This document shows positions 9,421-17,157 of a stretch of DNA of 64,000 nt, one piece after another; position 1 is the stretch's first letter; each line of letters starts with the position of its first letter. Source of the stretch: Blastococcus mobilis (GTDB taxonomy: Bacteria; Actinomycetota; Actinomycetes; Mycobacteriales; Geodermatophilaceae); assembly GCF_900188025.1 (NCBI RefSeq), contig NZ_FZNO01000012.1, forward strand, positions 1 through 64,000. Reading direction: 5' to 3'. The notes below the pieces were generated by a model. The model did no database searches and was not told where the DNA came from. It worked only from the letters and a program-made list of their open reading frames with translations. The translations under genes were made by a program, and so were the position numbers.

Positions 9421-10296
9421 GTGAACCGGACGTCTCCCCGGGTGCTCGTCGGCCACGGGACCGAGAACGACTTCGTCGTGCTGCCCGATCCCGACGGCAG
9501 CGTGTGGCCCGGACATCGGCTGGACGGCGCGCTCGTCCGCCGGCTGTGCGACCGGCGGGCGGGGCTCGGTGGGGACGGCGTGCTGCGTGTCGTCCGCAGC
9601 GTGCACGTGCCCGATGCCGCGGACGTGCTGGGTGCGGACCTGGCGCGCTGCGAGTGGTTCATGGACCACCGCAATGCCGACGGCTCGACCGCTGAGATGT
9701 GCGGCAACGGGATCCGGCTGTTCGTGCACGTCCTGGTCAGCGAGGGGCTGCTCGACCGCGCCACGTGCGAGGCCGGCGTCCTGGTCGGCACGCGCGGCGG
9801 ACCGCGTCGGGTGGGCGCCACTCCGAACGGTGACTACTGGGTGGACATGGGGCCTGCCCGGGAGTTCGGCACGGGTAAGGCCGAGGTGTCCAGACAGGTC
9901 TTCTCCGGCTTGGCCGTGTCGATGGGCAACCCCCATCTGGCCTGCCTCACCGACGCCGAGATCGACACGCTCGACCTGACCGGGACACCGTCGTTCGACT
10001 CCGCTCTCTTCCCGGACGGCGTCAACGTGGAGCTGATCAACGTCCTGGAGGCCGGAGCGCACGTCCGGCTCCGGGTCGTCGAACGAGGTGTGGGGGAGAC
10101 CCGGTCGTGCGGCACCGGCGCCTGCGCAGCCGGCTACGCGGCCCTGGTCGCCGACGGGCGGACGGAGGGGACGGTGCAGGTCGACGTCCCCGGAGGCCGC
10201 CTGTCGGTGGAGGTGACCTCCGGGACGACGGTGCTCACCGGACCCGCGGTGCTCGTGTCCGCCGGCGTCCTGTGCCCGGAGTGGCTCGCGGGCTGA
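9421..10296 (+). CDS. dapF: Diaminopimelate epimerase
   Basis: Interconverts LL- and meso-diaminopimelate for lysine and peptidoglycan synthesis, in the cytoplasm, without cofactor. 291 residues, a pseudo-symmetric two-domain fold. The catalytic cysteines are at about residue 94 (AEMCGNGIR) and residue 230 (ETRSCGTGAC). The N-terminal motif reads HGTENDFVVL, the actinobacterial variant of GNDF. GTG start 9421 is preceded by GAGGAGG at 4-nt spacing. Probably cotranscribed with miaA; convergent with a short acidic ORF 6 bp downstream. Confidence 0.96.
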   Translation: MNRTSPRVLVGHGTENDFVVLPDPDGSVWPGHRLDGALVRRLCDRRAGLGGDGVLRVVRSVHVPDAADVLGADLARCEWFMDHRNADGSTAEMCGNGIRLFVHVLVSEGLLDRATCEAGVLVGTRGGPRRVGATPNGDYWVDMGPAREFGTGKAEVSRQVFSGLAVSMGNPHLACLTDAEIDTLDLTGTPSFDSALFPDGVNVELINVLEAGAHVRLRVVERGVGETRSCGTGACAAGYAALVADGRTEGTVQVDVPGGRLSVEVTSGTTVLTGPAVLVSAGVLCPEWLAG

Positions 10297-10302
10297 CCCC
10301 GC

Positions 10303-10527
10303 TCAGGGGTTGTCCGGGGTGTCGGCCCGCGTCTCGGGCTCGGCGGTGGGTGCCTCGGGCTTGTCGGCCGGCCCGACGTTGCCCGTCCCGCGCGGCTCGC
10401 CGCGGCCGGTGTCCTGGTCGGCCCCGCCGAGGGGGTTGCGCGGCGGGCCCTCGAGGCCCCGGGGCTCCCGGCCCGGGTCCTCGGTCTCGCTGTTCGACCC
10501 CAGGCTGCTGGATCCGGTGTCGCTCAT
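10303..10527 (-). CDS. Small hydrophilic low-complexity protein, unknown
   Basis: 74 residues rich in Gly, Pro, Glu, Asp, Thr and Arg, with no hydrophobic segment and no Cys; probably intrinsically disordered. What supports it as a real gene is a strong GAGGAGGTC ribosome-binding site 5 nt before the ATG at 10527, plus a clean frame ending only 6 bp from the dapF stop. Similar disordered small ORFs are common in this group. I do not recognise a family and assign no function. Confidence 0.55.
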   Translation of the reverse strand: MSDTGSSSLGSNSETEDPGREPRGLEGPPRNPLGGADQDTGRGEPRGTGNVGPADKPEAPTAEPETRADTPDNP

Positions 10528-10682
10528 CAGGACCTCCTCGTCGAGAGAGACTGTGTCCCGCGAGCCCTACCCGGCCACCGGCGGGATGCACTCAGTCCCG
10601 CGATGTGTTGTACAAGCCGATGCCACGAGAGATGCAGACAACTCAGGTGCCTCGACTGCAGGCACATGCCACGCTGGAGACG

Positions 10683-12146
10683 ATGACGACCGCACCCGAC
10701 CACGATCCGTCCGAGCGTCCCCTCGACGCCCCGACCTCCCCCGCGCCCACCGGGCAGTGGGACGAGCCCGACGACACGACCGGCTCCTATGCGCTGGAGG
10801 CCCGCGGCGCGCTGCGCCGCGTGGCCGGGCTCTCCACCGAGCTGGCCGACGTCACCGAGGTCGAGTACCGGCAGCTGCGCCTCGAGCGCGTCGTGCTGGT
10901 CGGGGTGTGGACCGAGGGCACCCAGGCCGACGCCGACCGCTCGCTGGCCGAGCTCGCCGCCCTCGCCGAGACGGCGGGCTCGCAGGTGCTGGAGGCGGTC
11001 AGCCAGCGCCGCGACAAGCCCGATGCGGCCACCTACGTGGGGTCGGGCAAGGCCAACGAGGTCCGGGACATCGTCGCCGCGACCGGTGCCGACACCGTCA
11101 TCTGCGACGGTGAGCTGACCCCCGGCCAGCTCAACCAGCTGGAGAAGATCCTCAAGGTCAAGGTCGTCGACCGGACGGCGCTGATCCTCGACATCTTCGC
11201 CCAGCACGCGAGCAGCCGGGAGGGCAAGGCTCAGGTCGAGCTGGCCCAGATGCAGTACATGCTGCCGCGGTTGCGCGGTTGGGGTGAGTCGCTGTCCCGG
11301 CAGGCCGGTGGACGCGTCGCGGGCGGTGGTGGGATCGGTACCCGGGGTCCCGGTGAGACCAAGATCGAGACCGACCGGCGGCGGATCCGCTCGCGCGTCA
11401 GCAAGCTGCGCCGCGAGATCGCCGGGATGGCCACCGCACGCGCCACGCAGCGGTCCAGTCGCGACCGCAACGCCACCCCCAGCGTCGCGATCGCCGGCTA
11501 CACCAACGCCGGCAAGTCCAGCCTGCTCAACGCGCTGACCGGTGCCGGCGTGCTGGTGGAGAACGCGCTGTTCGCCACCCTGGACCCGACGGTTCGCCGG
11601 GCGCAGTCACCCGACGGCCGGGAGTACACCCTCACCGACACGGTCGGGTTCGTCCGGCACCTGCCGCACCAGCTGGTCGACGCCTTCCGCTCGACGCTGG
11701 AGGAGGTCGCCGCCGCCGATCTGCTGCTGCACGTCGTCGACGGCTCCGACCCCGACCCGCTCGGGCAGATCGACGCCGTCCGTGTCGTGCTCGGGGAGAT
11801 CGACGCCGCGTCGGTGCCGGAGGTCATCGTCGTCAACAAGGTCGACGCGATGAGCGAGGAGGACATCCTGACCCTCCGCCGGGCGCTGCCCGGCGCGGTC
11901 TGGGTCTCCGCTCGTACCGGGACCGGGATCGAGGGCCTGCGCGAGCTGATCGCTGCCCGGCTGCCACATCCGGACGTCGACGTCGAGATCCTCGTGCCCT
12001 ACCACCGCGGCGACCTGGTCGCCCGCATCCACCGGGACGGCGAGGTGCTCGCCGAGCGCCACGAGGACGGGGGCACCCGGCTCAGCGCCCGGGTCGACGG
12101 TGGACTGGCTGCCGCGCTCGAGGAGTTCGCGGTTCCGGTCGCCTGA
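10683..12146 (+). CDS. hflX: GTPase HflX (ribosome splitting / rescue)
   Basis: Ribosome-associated GTPase that can split stalled 70S ribosomes under stress. 487 residues. An actinobacterial N-terminal extension rich in Pro, Thr and Asp (about 1-50) precedes the HflX N-domain (TYVGSGKANEV; QLNQLEKILKVKVVDRT), the glycine-rich GRVAGGGGIGTRGPGE linker, and the G domain: G1 GYTNAGKSS, G2 region FATLDPT, G3 DTVGFVRHLP, G4 NKVD, G5 SART. Start set at ATG 10683 because the N-domain begins soon after; the frame is open further upstream but carries dapF antisense-type composition. It follows dapF in the same order as in mycobacteria. Confidence 0.93.
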   Translation: MTTAPDHDPSERPLDAPTSPAPTGQWDEPDDTTGSYALEARGALRRVAGLSTELADVTEVEYRQLRLERVVLVGVWTEGTQADADRSLAELAALAETAGSQVLEAVSQRRDKPDAATYVGSGKANEVRDIVAATGADTVICDGELTPGQLNQLEKILKVKVVDRTALILDIFAQHASSREGKAQVELAQMQYMLPRLRGWGESLSRQAGGRVAGGGGIGTRGPGETKIETDRRRIRSRVSKLRREIAGMATARATQRSSRDRNATPSVAIAGYTNAGKSSLLNALTGAGVLVENALFATLDPTVRRAQSPDGREYTLTDTVGFVRHLPHQLVDAFRSTLEEVAAADLLLHVVDGSDPDPLGQIDAVRVVLGEIDAASVPEVIVVNKVDAMSEEDILTLRRALPGAVWVSARTGTGIEGLRELIAARLPHPDVDVEILVPYHRGDLVARIHRDGEVLAERHEDGGTRLSARVDGGLAAALEEFAVPVA

Positions 12147-12197
12147 CACGTTCGGGGCGGAACCCGCTCGCCGGGTCACGGTGAGGTCACGGGCCGG

Positions 12198-12203
12198 TAC
12201 GGT
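12198..12203 (+). promoter_or_regulatory. -10 element (TACGGT) of a probable leaderless promoter for the PAP2 gene
   Basis: TACGGT is followed by exactly 6 nt and then the GTG start at 12210. The identical hexamer and spacing occur before the gene at 15741. No ribosome-binding site is present. Confidence 0.5.
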
Positions 12204-12209
12204 GACCTG

Positions 12210-12929
12210 GTGACGAGCGGCGTGATACGGGACGCCGGCGCGCCCGGCCGGACCCGCGTCGTCTCGACGGGCCGCCCGTCCTGGTGGCTGATGCTGGTCG
12301 CGCTGATCGTCGGGGGGCTGATCACGGTCGATCTGCTCGCCGGCGGCGTCCTCGAGCAGATCGACCTGCGGGTGTCGCGGATCCTCGGCGGGTGGGGTCT
12401 GCGCGACTCGTCCGCCTATCCCGTCGTCTGGCTGGTCACCCAGCTCGGCGGGCGGGCCACGATCCTGATCGTTCTGGCGATCCTCGTGGCTTACCTGGCC
12501 TGGCGCCGGCGGACCTGGGTGCCGCTGCTCCGCGTGCTCCTCGCGCTCGGCACGCTCACCGTCGGCGTCTACGCCATCAAGTACGGCACCGGGCGCACCG
12601 CCCCCGGCCATCCCGACGAACTGTTCTTCCACGTCGACGGCGCCTCCTTCCCGTCGGGACACGTGGCCAACGCCGTCATCATGTGGGGCGTGGCCCGGTG
12701 GCTCGCGGTGGAGTACGGCTTGCCGGCCCAGGTGCAGCGCGCGTTCTGGTGGCTGAGCGTGGCCGGGCCGGTGGCGACCGGCCTCGCGATGGTGTCGCTG
12801 GACTTCCACTGGGTCACCGACGCGGTCGTGGGCGGTGCCGTCGGCGTGTTGCTGTTGGGCGTGGTTCACAGACTCGATGCAGTGGTTCTGTCACGCTGGG
12901 TACGTGCCCGAGGCCGGCCGACCGCCTAG
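12210..12929 (+). CDS. PAP2-family membrane phosphatase
   Basis: Integral membrane acid phosphatase of the PAP2 superfamily (undecaprenyl-pyrophosphate or lipid-phosphate phosphatase type), 239 residues. About five to six TM helices. Motif 1 is KYGTGRTAP near residue 115, motif 2 SFPSGH near residue 142 with the catalytic His, and motif 3 DFHWVTD near residue 197 with the nucleophile His and Asp. The Arg that normally follows the Ser of motif 3 is not seen; the segment reads VSLDFHWVTD. The GTG start is 6 nt after a TACGGT box, suggesting leaderless expression. The 3' end overlaps the next gene by 26 bp. Natural substrate cannot be read from sequence. Confidence 0.82.
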   Translation: MTSGVIRDAGAPGRTRVVSTGRPSWWLMLVALIVGGLITVDLLAGGVLEQIDLRVSRILGGWGLRDSSAYPVVWLVTQLGGRATILIVLAILVAYLAWRRRTWVPLLRVLLALGTLTVGVYAIKYGTGRTAPGHPDELFFHVDGASFPSGHVANAVIMWGVARWLAVEYGLPAQVQRAFWWLSVAGPVATGLAMVSLDFHWVTDAVVGGAVGVLLLGVVHRLDAVVLSRWVRARGRPTA

Positions 12930-13950
12930 CCGCGTACGGGGACGGCTGTGGGTGACGGGGGGAGCCCTCGCTGCCTCCGCCGTCCTCGGGTCCGGTGTGC
13001 CTGCGCTCGCGGAGGACGCCGGTGCTGCGCCCAGCGTCCAGTGCTCGATCACCGATCCGCGCCTCGCCGAGATCTCGGGGCTGGTCGCGGTCGGGGACCG
13101 CGTGCTCGCGATGAACGACGGCGGCGATCAACTGGCCGTCTACCTGCTCGACCCCGCGTGCCAGGTGATCGACGCCCACACCGCCGCGGTCGACCCGTAC
13201 GACCCCGAGGACATGGCGGTCGCCGCCGACGGGACGATCTGGTTGGCAGACACCGGCGACAACAACGCCACTCGGACGACGATCGCGCTGCATGCGCTGC
13301 GCCCTGACGGCTCGACGGGGATCGTCCGGCTGACCTATCCCGACGGGCCGCACGACGCCGAGGCCCTGCTCCTCGCGCCGGACGGGACCCCGTACGTGGT
13401 GACCAAGGAGGTGCTCGGCGCCAGCGGTGTCTACAGCCCGACGGCTGCGCTCACCGACGGGGGCACGGTCGCCCTGGGGAAGGTCGCCGGGGTGAACATG
13501 ACGCTCACCGGAACCGAGGGCGGACCAGTGGGGCGGGCGAGCCAGCTGCTGGTCACCGGCGGGGCGGTCGCCGCCGACGGGCGGCACCTGGCGCTGCGCA
13601 CCTACACCGATGCCTACGTCTGGCCGTTGGCCGGCAGCGACGTCGCCGGCGCCCTCCGGGTTGCCCCGGTCCGGATCCCGCTGCCGAACTCCCCGCAGGG
13701 CGAAGCGATCAGCTTCTCCGCGGACAGCCTGGATCTGCTCGTAGCCAGTGAGGGCCTGCCCAGCGACCTCATCCGCATCCCCCTGGCAGCCGCCGTCACC
13801 GCGTCGACCCAGCCGGCCGTGGAGGGGGCGGTCCCGGGCTGGACCGACCTCACCAGATCGGGACCGTCCCCCTGGACCTCGGCACTGATCGCCGCGGCCG
13901 TGGCCACGGTGGTGGTCTGGATCGGCGGCAGGCTGCGCCGGCGCGCCTGA
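12904..13950 (+). CDS. Secreted, C-terminally anchored beta-propeller-like protein, unknown function
   Basis: 348 residues. An Arg-rich N-terminus and hydrophobic stretch end in GVPALAED (signal peptide to about residue 36). The body has repeated strand patterns: EISGLVAVGDRVLAMNDGG, PEDMAVAADGTIWLADTGDNN, HDAEALLLAPDGTPYVVTKE, GEAISFSADSLDLLVASEG. These resemble SMP-30/NHL-like propeller blades with Asp-rich turns. A C-terminal TM helix (SALIAAAVATVVVWIGG) is followed by Arg-rich residues, so the protein is probably anchored with an extracellular propeller. Start chosen at GTG 12904, inside the 3' end of the PAP2 gene, because the signal peptide needs the upstream Arg cluster. Function unknown; the overlap suggests coexpression with the phosphatase. 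Confidence 0.72.
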   Translation: MPEAGRPPSRVRGRLWVTGGALAASAVLGSGVPALAEDAGAAPSVQCSITDPRLAEISGLVAVGDRVLAMNDGGDQLAVYLLDPACQVIDAHTAAVDPYDPEDMAVAADGTIWLADTGDNNATRTTIALHALRPDGSTGIVRLTYPDGPHDAEALLLAPDGTPYVVTKEVLGASGVYSPTAALTDGGTVALGKVAGVNMTLTGTEGGPVGRASQLLVTGGAVAADGRHLALRTYTDAYVWPLAGSDVAGALRVAPVRIPLPNSPQGEAISFSADSLDLLVASEGLPSDLIRIPLAAAVTASTQPAVEGAVPGWTDLTRSGPSPWTSALIAAAVATVVVWIGGRLRRRA

Positions 13951-13992
13951 TGCCCAGGTCGGCACTCACCCCTGGGAGCCGGCGCCCCGGGC

Positions 13993-14751
13993 TCAGACGC
14001 GGCGCAGCACGCTGACCACCCGGCCGAGCACGGTGGCGTCGTCACCCGGGATGGGCTCGTACGCCGGGTTGTGCGGCATCAGCCAGACGTGACCGTCGCG
14101 CCGCTTGTAGGTCTTGACGGTGGCCTCGCCGTCGATCATGGCGGCCACGATCTCGCCGTTCTCCGCCGTCGGCTGCTGGCGGACGACGACCCAGTCACCG
14201 TCGCAGATGGCGGCCTCGACCATCGAGTCACCGGCGACCTTCAGCATGAAGAGGGTGCCCTCGCCGACGAGCTCCCGGGGGAGCGGGAAGACGTCCTCGA
14301 CGGCCTGCTCGGCGAGAACGGGGCCACCTGCGGCGATCCGTCCCACCAACGGGACGTACATCGGCGCCGGGACCTGGGTGTCCTCGCCCGGGCCGGCGTC
14401 GGCCGTGGACGGGACCGCGTGCGGCGAGTCGTCCGGCAGCCGCACGTCCAGAGCGCGCGGGCGGTTGGGGTCGCGGCGCAGCCAGCCCTTCTTCTGCAGG
14501 ACGGAGAGCTGGTGGGCGACCGAGGATGCCGAGGACAGGCCCACCGCCTCGCCGATCTCGCGGACCGAGGGCGGATAGCCGCGGCGCTCGATCGAGTCGC
14601 GGATGACCTCGAGCACCCGGCGCTGGCGCTGCGTCAGGCCGTCACCGTCGGCCGCCCTGTCGGGGAACGACCGGACAGCGGCCGTCCCGGCTCCCGTGGT
14701 GGCGCCCCTGGACGCCTCGCGGCCACCTGAGCTCCCGCTCTTCTCCGCCAC
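13993..14751 (-). CDS. lexA: SOS repressor LexA
   Basis: Self-cleaving repressor of the DNA-damage response. 252 residues: a 37-residue disordered N-terminal extension, the winged-helix DNA-binding domain ([12 protein letters not shown] to PRALDVR, about 39-103), then the S24 peptidase domain. The cleavage site is Ala141-Gly142 (RIAAGGP), the nucleophile Ser176 in GDSMVEA, and the general base Lys213 in ATVKTYK. GTG 14751 has GAGGAGG at 5-nt spacing, which decides the start over longer in-frame alternatives. A LexA box with one mismatch lies about 75 bp upstream (14825-14840), consistent with autoregulation. It is divergent from the LysM gene, the classical lexA partner in actinobacteria and Bacillus. 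Confidence 0.96.
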   Translation of the reverse strand: MAEKSGSSGGREASRGATTGAGTAAVRSFPDRAADGDGLTQRQRRVLEVIRDSIERRGYPPSVREIGEAVGLSSASSVAHQLSVLQKKGWLRRDPNRPRALDVRLPDDSPHAVPSTADAGPGEDTQVPAPMYVPLVGRIAAGGPVLAEQAVEDVFPLPRELVGEGTLFMLKVAGDSMVEAAICDGDWVVVRQQPTAENGEIVAAMIDGEATVKTYKRRDGHVWLMPHNPAYEPIPGDDATVLGRVVSVLRRV

Positions 14752-14824
14752 GTCGCCTCCTCGCCCGCCGCTCGCGCAGCGCCCTTGTCCGTCTGTCGGA
14801 CGGTAGCGCGTCTGCGACCTCTGA

Positions 14825-14840
14825 TCAAACACTTGTTCGA
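14825..14840. promoter_or_regulatory. LexA (SOS) box near the lexA promoter
   Basis: TCAAACACTTGTTCGA matches the actinobacterial/Bacillus-type consensus TCGAAC-N4-GTTCGA with one mismatch in the left half-site. It lies 74 bp upstream of the lexA GTG and probably mediates lexA autorepression. Confidence 0.78.
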
Positions 14841-14887
14841 AGTCGGGGTCGCGTCCTGTCGCTTTCGTCGGTGTCATCCGGTAGACA

Positions 14888-14903
14888 TCGAACAGTCGTT
14901 CGA
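14888..14903. promoter_or_regulatory. Perfect LexA (SOS) box, proximal of a tandem pair
   Basis: TCGAACAGTCGTTCGA matches TCGAAC-N4-GTTCGA at all 12 fixed positions. One nucleotide separates it from the next box. Both lie upstream of the LysM gene at 14958. Confidence 0.9.
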
Positions 14904-14904
14904 T

Positions 14905-14920
14905 TCGAACAGGCGTTCGA
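14905..14920. promoter_or_regulatory. Perfect LexA (SOS) box, second of a tandem pair
   Basis: TCGAACAGGCGTTCGA again matches all 12 fixed consensus positions. Its centre is 17 bp from that of the neighbouring box, and it ends 37 bp before the LysM gene start, a position suited to promoter occlusion. Confidence 0.9.
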
Positions 14921-14957
14921 GGTTCGGACAGTGTCGGGAAGCAGGGAGGGGCGGGTC

Positions 14958-15533
14958 ATGGGGTCCGTACAGCAGGCCGTGCTGGAGTTCGACGAGGAGA
15001 TCCCGGCGCCGTGGCGGCCGCGGCTGGTGCCGTCGCCGGAGGTCGGTCAGGGATTCGCGCTCGCTGTCCCGGCGCGCCGCAGCCCGTCACGGGTGGGTGT
15101 CTGCCGGCCGCCCGCGTCCGCCGCCGGACGTGAGGCGACCACCCGGCGGGTGGGCGGGCGACCCGCGGTGCGCGCCACGTCACCGGGGGCACGGCCGGCG
15201 GCGCGGCCGCCGGCACGTCGTCGCTCCGCATCCGCTCCGACGGCGAACGCCCGGCTGCCGCTCACCCGCCGTGCCCGCAGGCTGGTGGGGGTTCTCCTGT
15301 TGGCCACGGGGGTGGCACTGGGCTCGTGGCTGGAGCCTTTCGTCGGAGGTGACGGCGACCTGCGCCTGGCGGGCGGGAGCAGTGTGGTCGTGCAGCCCGG
15401 CGACACGCTGTGGTCGATCGCTTCGGCGCTTCCAGGGGACGGCGACGTGCGCGCCCTGATCGACGAGATCCAGGAGTTGAACGGCCTGAGTGGCGCGGAC
15501 GTGCGTCCCGGGCAGGTGTTGCTGCTCCCGTGA
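14958..15533 (+). CDS. LysM-domain membrane protein, SOS-induced division-inhibitor type (YneA/ChiZ-like)
   Basis: 191 residues. The N-terminal 115 are Arg/Ala/Pro-rich and probably disordered and cytoplasmic. One TM helix follows (LVGVLLLATGVALGSWL, about 120-136), then a C-terminal LysM domain (VVQPGDTLWSIA...NGL...VRPGQVLLLP) for peptidoglycan binding outside. Proteins of this layout, divergent from lexA, delay cell division during the SOS response (YneA in Bacillus, ChiZ/Rv2719c in mycobacteria, DivS in corynebacteria). ATG 14958 follows GGGAGGGG. Two perfect LexA boxes in its promoter region make SOS control nearly certain. Exact activity (inhibitor or wall hydrolase) is inferred. Confidence 0.85.
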   Translation: MGSVQQAVLEFDEEIPAPWRPRLVPSPEVGQGFALAVPARRSPSRVGVCRPPASAAGREATTRRVGGRPAVRATSPGARPAARPPARRRSASAPTANARLPLTRRARRLVGVLLLATGVALGSWLEPFVGGDGDLRLAGGSSVVVQPGDTLWSIASALPGDGDVRALIDEIQELNGLSGADVRPGQVLLLP

Positions 15534-15728
15534 GCGGTGCGGCCCACGTGACCCACCCTCGGTCTCGGTCGGCCCGGTTGCGCTCGCGTAGTGGCGAGGG
15601 GGTCGCGGCTGCCGACGCGCACGACGCCAGGCGCGCAGCTCGCCACGGCAATAGGTCCACAACCTGAGCGCGCGACTTCGTCAACCCTCAGTGCGCCCGG
15701 GTTCACAGTCCGTGGTCACATCAGCGCT

Positions 15729-15734
15729 TACGGT
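15729..15734 (+). promoter_or_regulatory. -10 element (TACGGT) before the gene at 15741, probably leaderless
   Basis: TACGGT is followed by 6 nt and the GTG start, the same arrangement as at 12198-12210. It supports GTG 15741 rather than ATG 15753 as the start. Confidence 0.45.
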
Positions 15735-15740
15735 CATCGC

Positions 15741-16622
15741 GTGTCAGGCGCCATGGAGAACCGAGCAGCGGTGTTCACCAGTCAACCCCAGGCAGTGGAG
15801 GTCTACCAGGCAGGTGCCTGGTGGGCCGGTGAGCTTCTCGGCTGGCGGCACGACGCCACCGGCTCCTGCCAGGTGTGGGTGCGCGTCGTTCTGGGTGGCG
15901 TCGAGGAGACCGCGTGGACCGATCTGGCTTCCCTGCGCCTGCCCGAGCGGCACCTCGCCCTGGCCGCCGAGCCCCCGGCCGGAGGAGGCGCCGCCTACGC
16001 GCCCGTGACGCAGGAGATGTCGGTGGCACGTCACCCGTCGGGCCGTCGTGCCCGCTCACTGGAGGGCAAGGCCCCGGTCACCCCCGGGCTGCCCGTGGTC
16101 CGCGATCTCTCCGTCGTCCCCGATCTCCCGTCGCCGGGCGGCCGGCGCACCGCCGACGAGACGGCACAGTTCGCATCGATCGGCCGCCGTCGTGCGCCCG
16201 AGACCGCCGATCTCCCGTCCGGTGGCCGCCGCCGCGCGCCGGAGACGGCCGAGTCGGCCTCGGGCGGCCGGCGTCGTGCGCCCGAGGGTGCACCGGCCGC
16301 GTCGGGCGCGCCCGGGGCGTCCGGTCGGCACCGCGCGCCCGTGGATCCCGGTCGGCACCGCACCGCCGACACCGGTCTGTCCCCCGTCGCGTCCGAGGCG
16401 TCGCCGACCTCCGCTCGCTCGTCGGTCGACCGGCGGATGGAGGCCGGTGCCCAGGCGATGCCGCGCGTCCCCGGTGCACGGGTGGACGAACCAGCCGCGC
16501 GGGCCCGGATCGGCTGGACGGCACCGCAGGGCCTCGAGCCGGAACTGCTCACCCGGCCGATGCGGCTCAGCGACCACGCTCCGCACCCCCGGCGTCCCCG
16601 GGTGGACGGCACCCGCGGCTGA
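15741..16622 (+). CDS. Uncharacterised protein with N-terminal compact domain and Arg-rich repeat tail
   Basis: 293 residues, no family recognised. Residues 1-75 look folded and Trp-rich: VEVYQAGAWWAGELLGWRH, CQVWVRVVLGG, EETAWTDLASLRLPERH, a small beta-barrel-like pattern. The rest is disordered and rich in Arg, Ala, Pro, Ser and Gly, with four tandem 14-15-residue units of the form GGRRRAPETA-x(5) at about residues 133-189, plus further RHRAP/GRHRTAD copies. No signal peptide or membrane helix. Its place between the SOS pair and nrdR suggests a DNA-related or stress role, but this is a guess. Start at GTG 15741, with ATG 15753 as alternative. Confidence 0.6.
   Translation: MSGAMENRAAVFTSQPQAVEVYQAGAWWAGELLGWRHDATGSCQVWVRVVLGGVEETAWTDLASLRLPERHLALAAEPPAGGGAAYAPVTQEMSVARHPSGRRARSLEGKAPVTPGLPVVRDLSVVPDLPSPGGRRTADETAQFASIGRRRAPETADLPSGGRRRAPETAESASGGRRRAPEGAPAASGAPGASGRHRAPVDPGRHRTADTGLSPVASEASPTSARSSVDRRMEAGAQAMPRVPGARVDEPAARARIGWTAPQGLEPELLTRPMRLSDHAPHPRRPRVDGTRG
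16137..16307 (+). repeat. Four in-frame tandem repeats encoding GGRRxxxE units
   Basis: Consecutive 42-45-bp units encode GGRRTADETAQF..., GRRRAPETADLPSG, GRRRAPETAESASG and GRRRAPEGAPAASG. The first unit is the most diverged. They differ at synonymous positions, so this is an old protein-level repeat rather than a recent slippage. Confidence 0.7.
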
Positions 16623-16979
16623 GGCCCGGCGCCTGAGTTCTTCCGGTCAGCTCCCGATGGTCGAGCGCGGGCGGGCTGCGTGGTCGTGCGACGTCCGTTC
16701 GCACGGGGTGACGGCCGGGCCGCCTGGCGCTGCGAGGCCTGCCGCACCGGTCCGGAGATGGCGCGCACCCCGGGCCGCGGCTCGCGCCTGATGACGACCG
16801 TCGGGATGTGCGGCTGCTGTGGAGCCGCCGGCGCTCGCAGGGCCGGAAGCGTGCCGCCGCGGGCGACCGGTTCCGGGCTGTTCCCGGCGCGTCGCGGCCG
16901 CGTGTCGTGTGACTCGTGGGAAGCGATGTCCTCCCTGATGACGGCAGTGTCGGTGCGGAACACGCCGAAGCGACGATCA
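16623..16979. other. Intergenic region before the nrdR promoter
   Basis: About 360 bp with no convincing gene. A plus-strand frame at 16680-16997 contains CEAC and CGCC but has no ribosome-binding site and irregular composition. I see no tRNA, clear terminator or repeat. Confidence 0.4.
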
Positions 16980-17027
16980 CTTGCACATCTTGTGTAGCCC
17001 GGCCTAGGGTTCCCCTACATCTAGTAG
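16980..17027 (+). promoter_or_regulatory. nrdR-nrdJ promoter with a probable NrdR-box pair
   Basis: Two related 16-bp sites, 16980-16995 and 17012-17027, both contain ACATCT followed by TGTGT or AGTAG. Their cores GCACATCTTG and CTACATCTAG match the NrdR core CWATATATWG at about 7 and 8 of 10 positions. They are exactly 32 bp apart, about three helical turns, which is the spacing expected for cooperative NrdR binding. A -35 TTGCAC (16981-16986), 18-bp spacer and -10 TAGGGT (17005-17010) fit between and within them, so bound NrdR would block RNA polymerase. Confidence 0.6.
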
Positions 17028-17157
17028 TTACAGAGTTGTAAGCCTGTCCACAGGCCGCTCCTCAGGTTCTCCCCGGGGCATCCACCGGATGTCCCCAGGA
17101 GGGTCCACAGGACGGCTCCGGCGGACCGGCCGAACGCTCGGGAGGAGGCGAACCGCG

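Noticed and set aside
10647-10665. Small inverted repeat GTGCCT...AGGCAC before hflX
   Set aside because: Only 6 bp, common by chance at this GC content; no further support for a terminator or operator.
16680-16997. Plus-strand frame with CEAC and CGCC that resembles a zinc ribbon
   Set aside because: No ribosome-binding site, irregular composition, and its end runs through the -35/-10 and NrdR-box region of nrdR; most likely chance.
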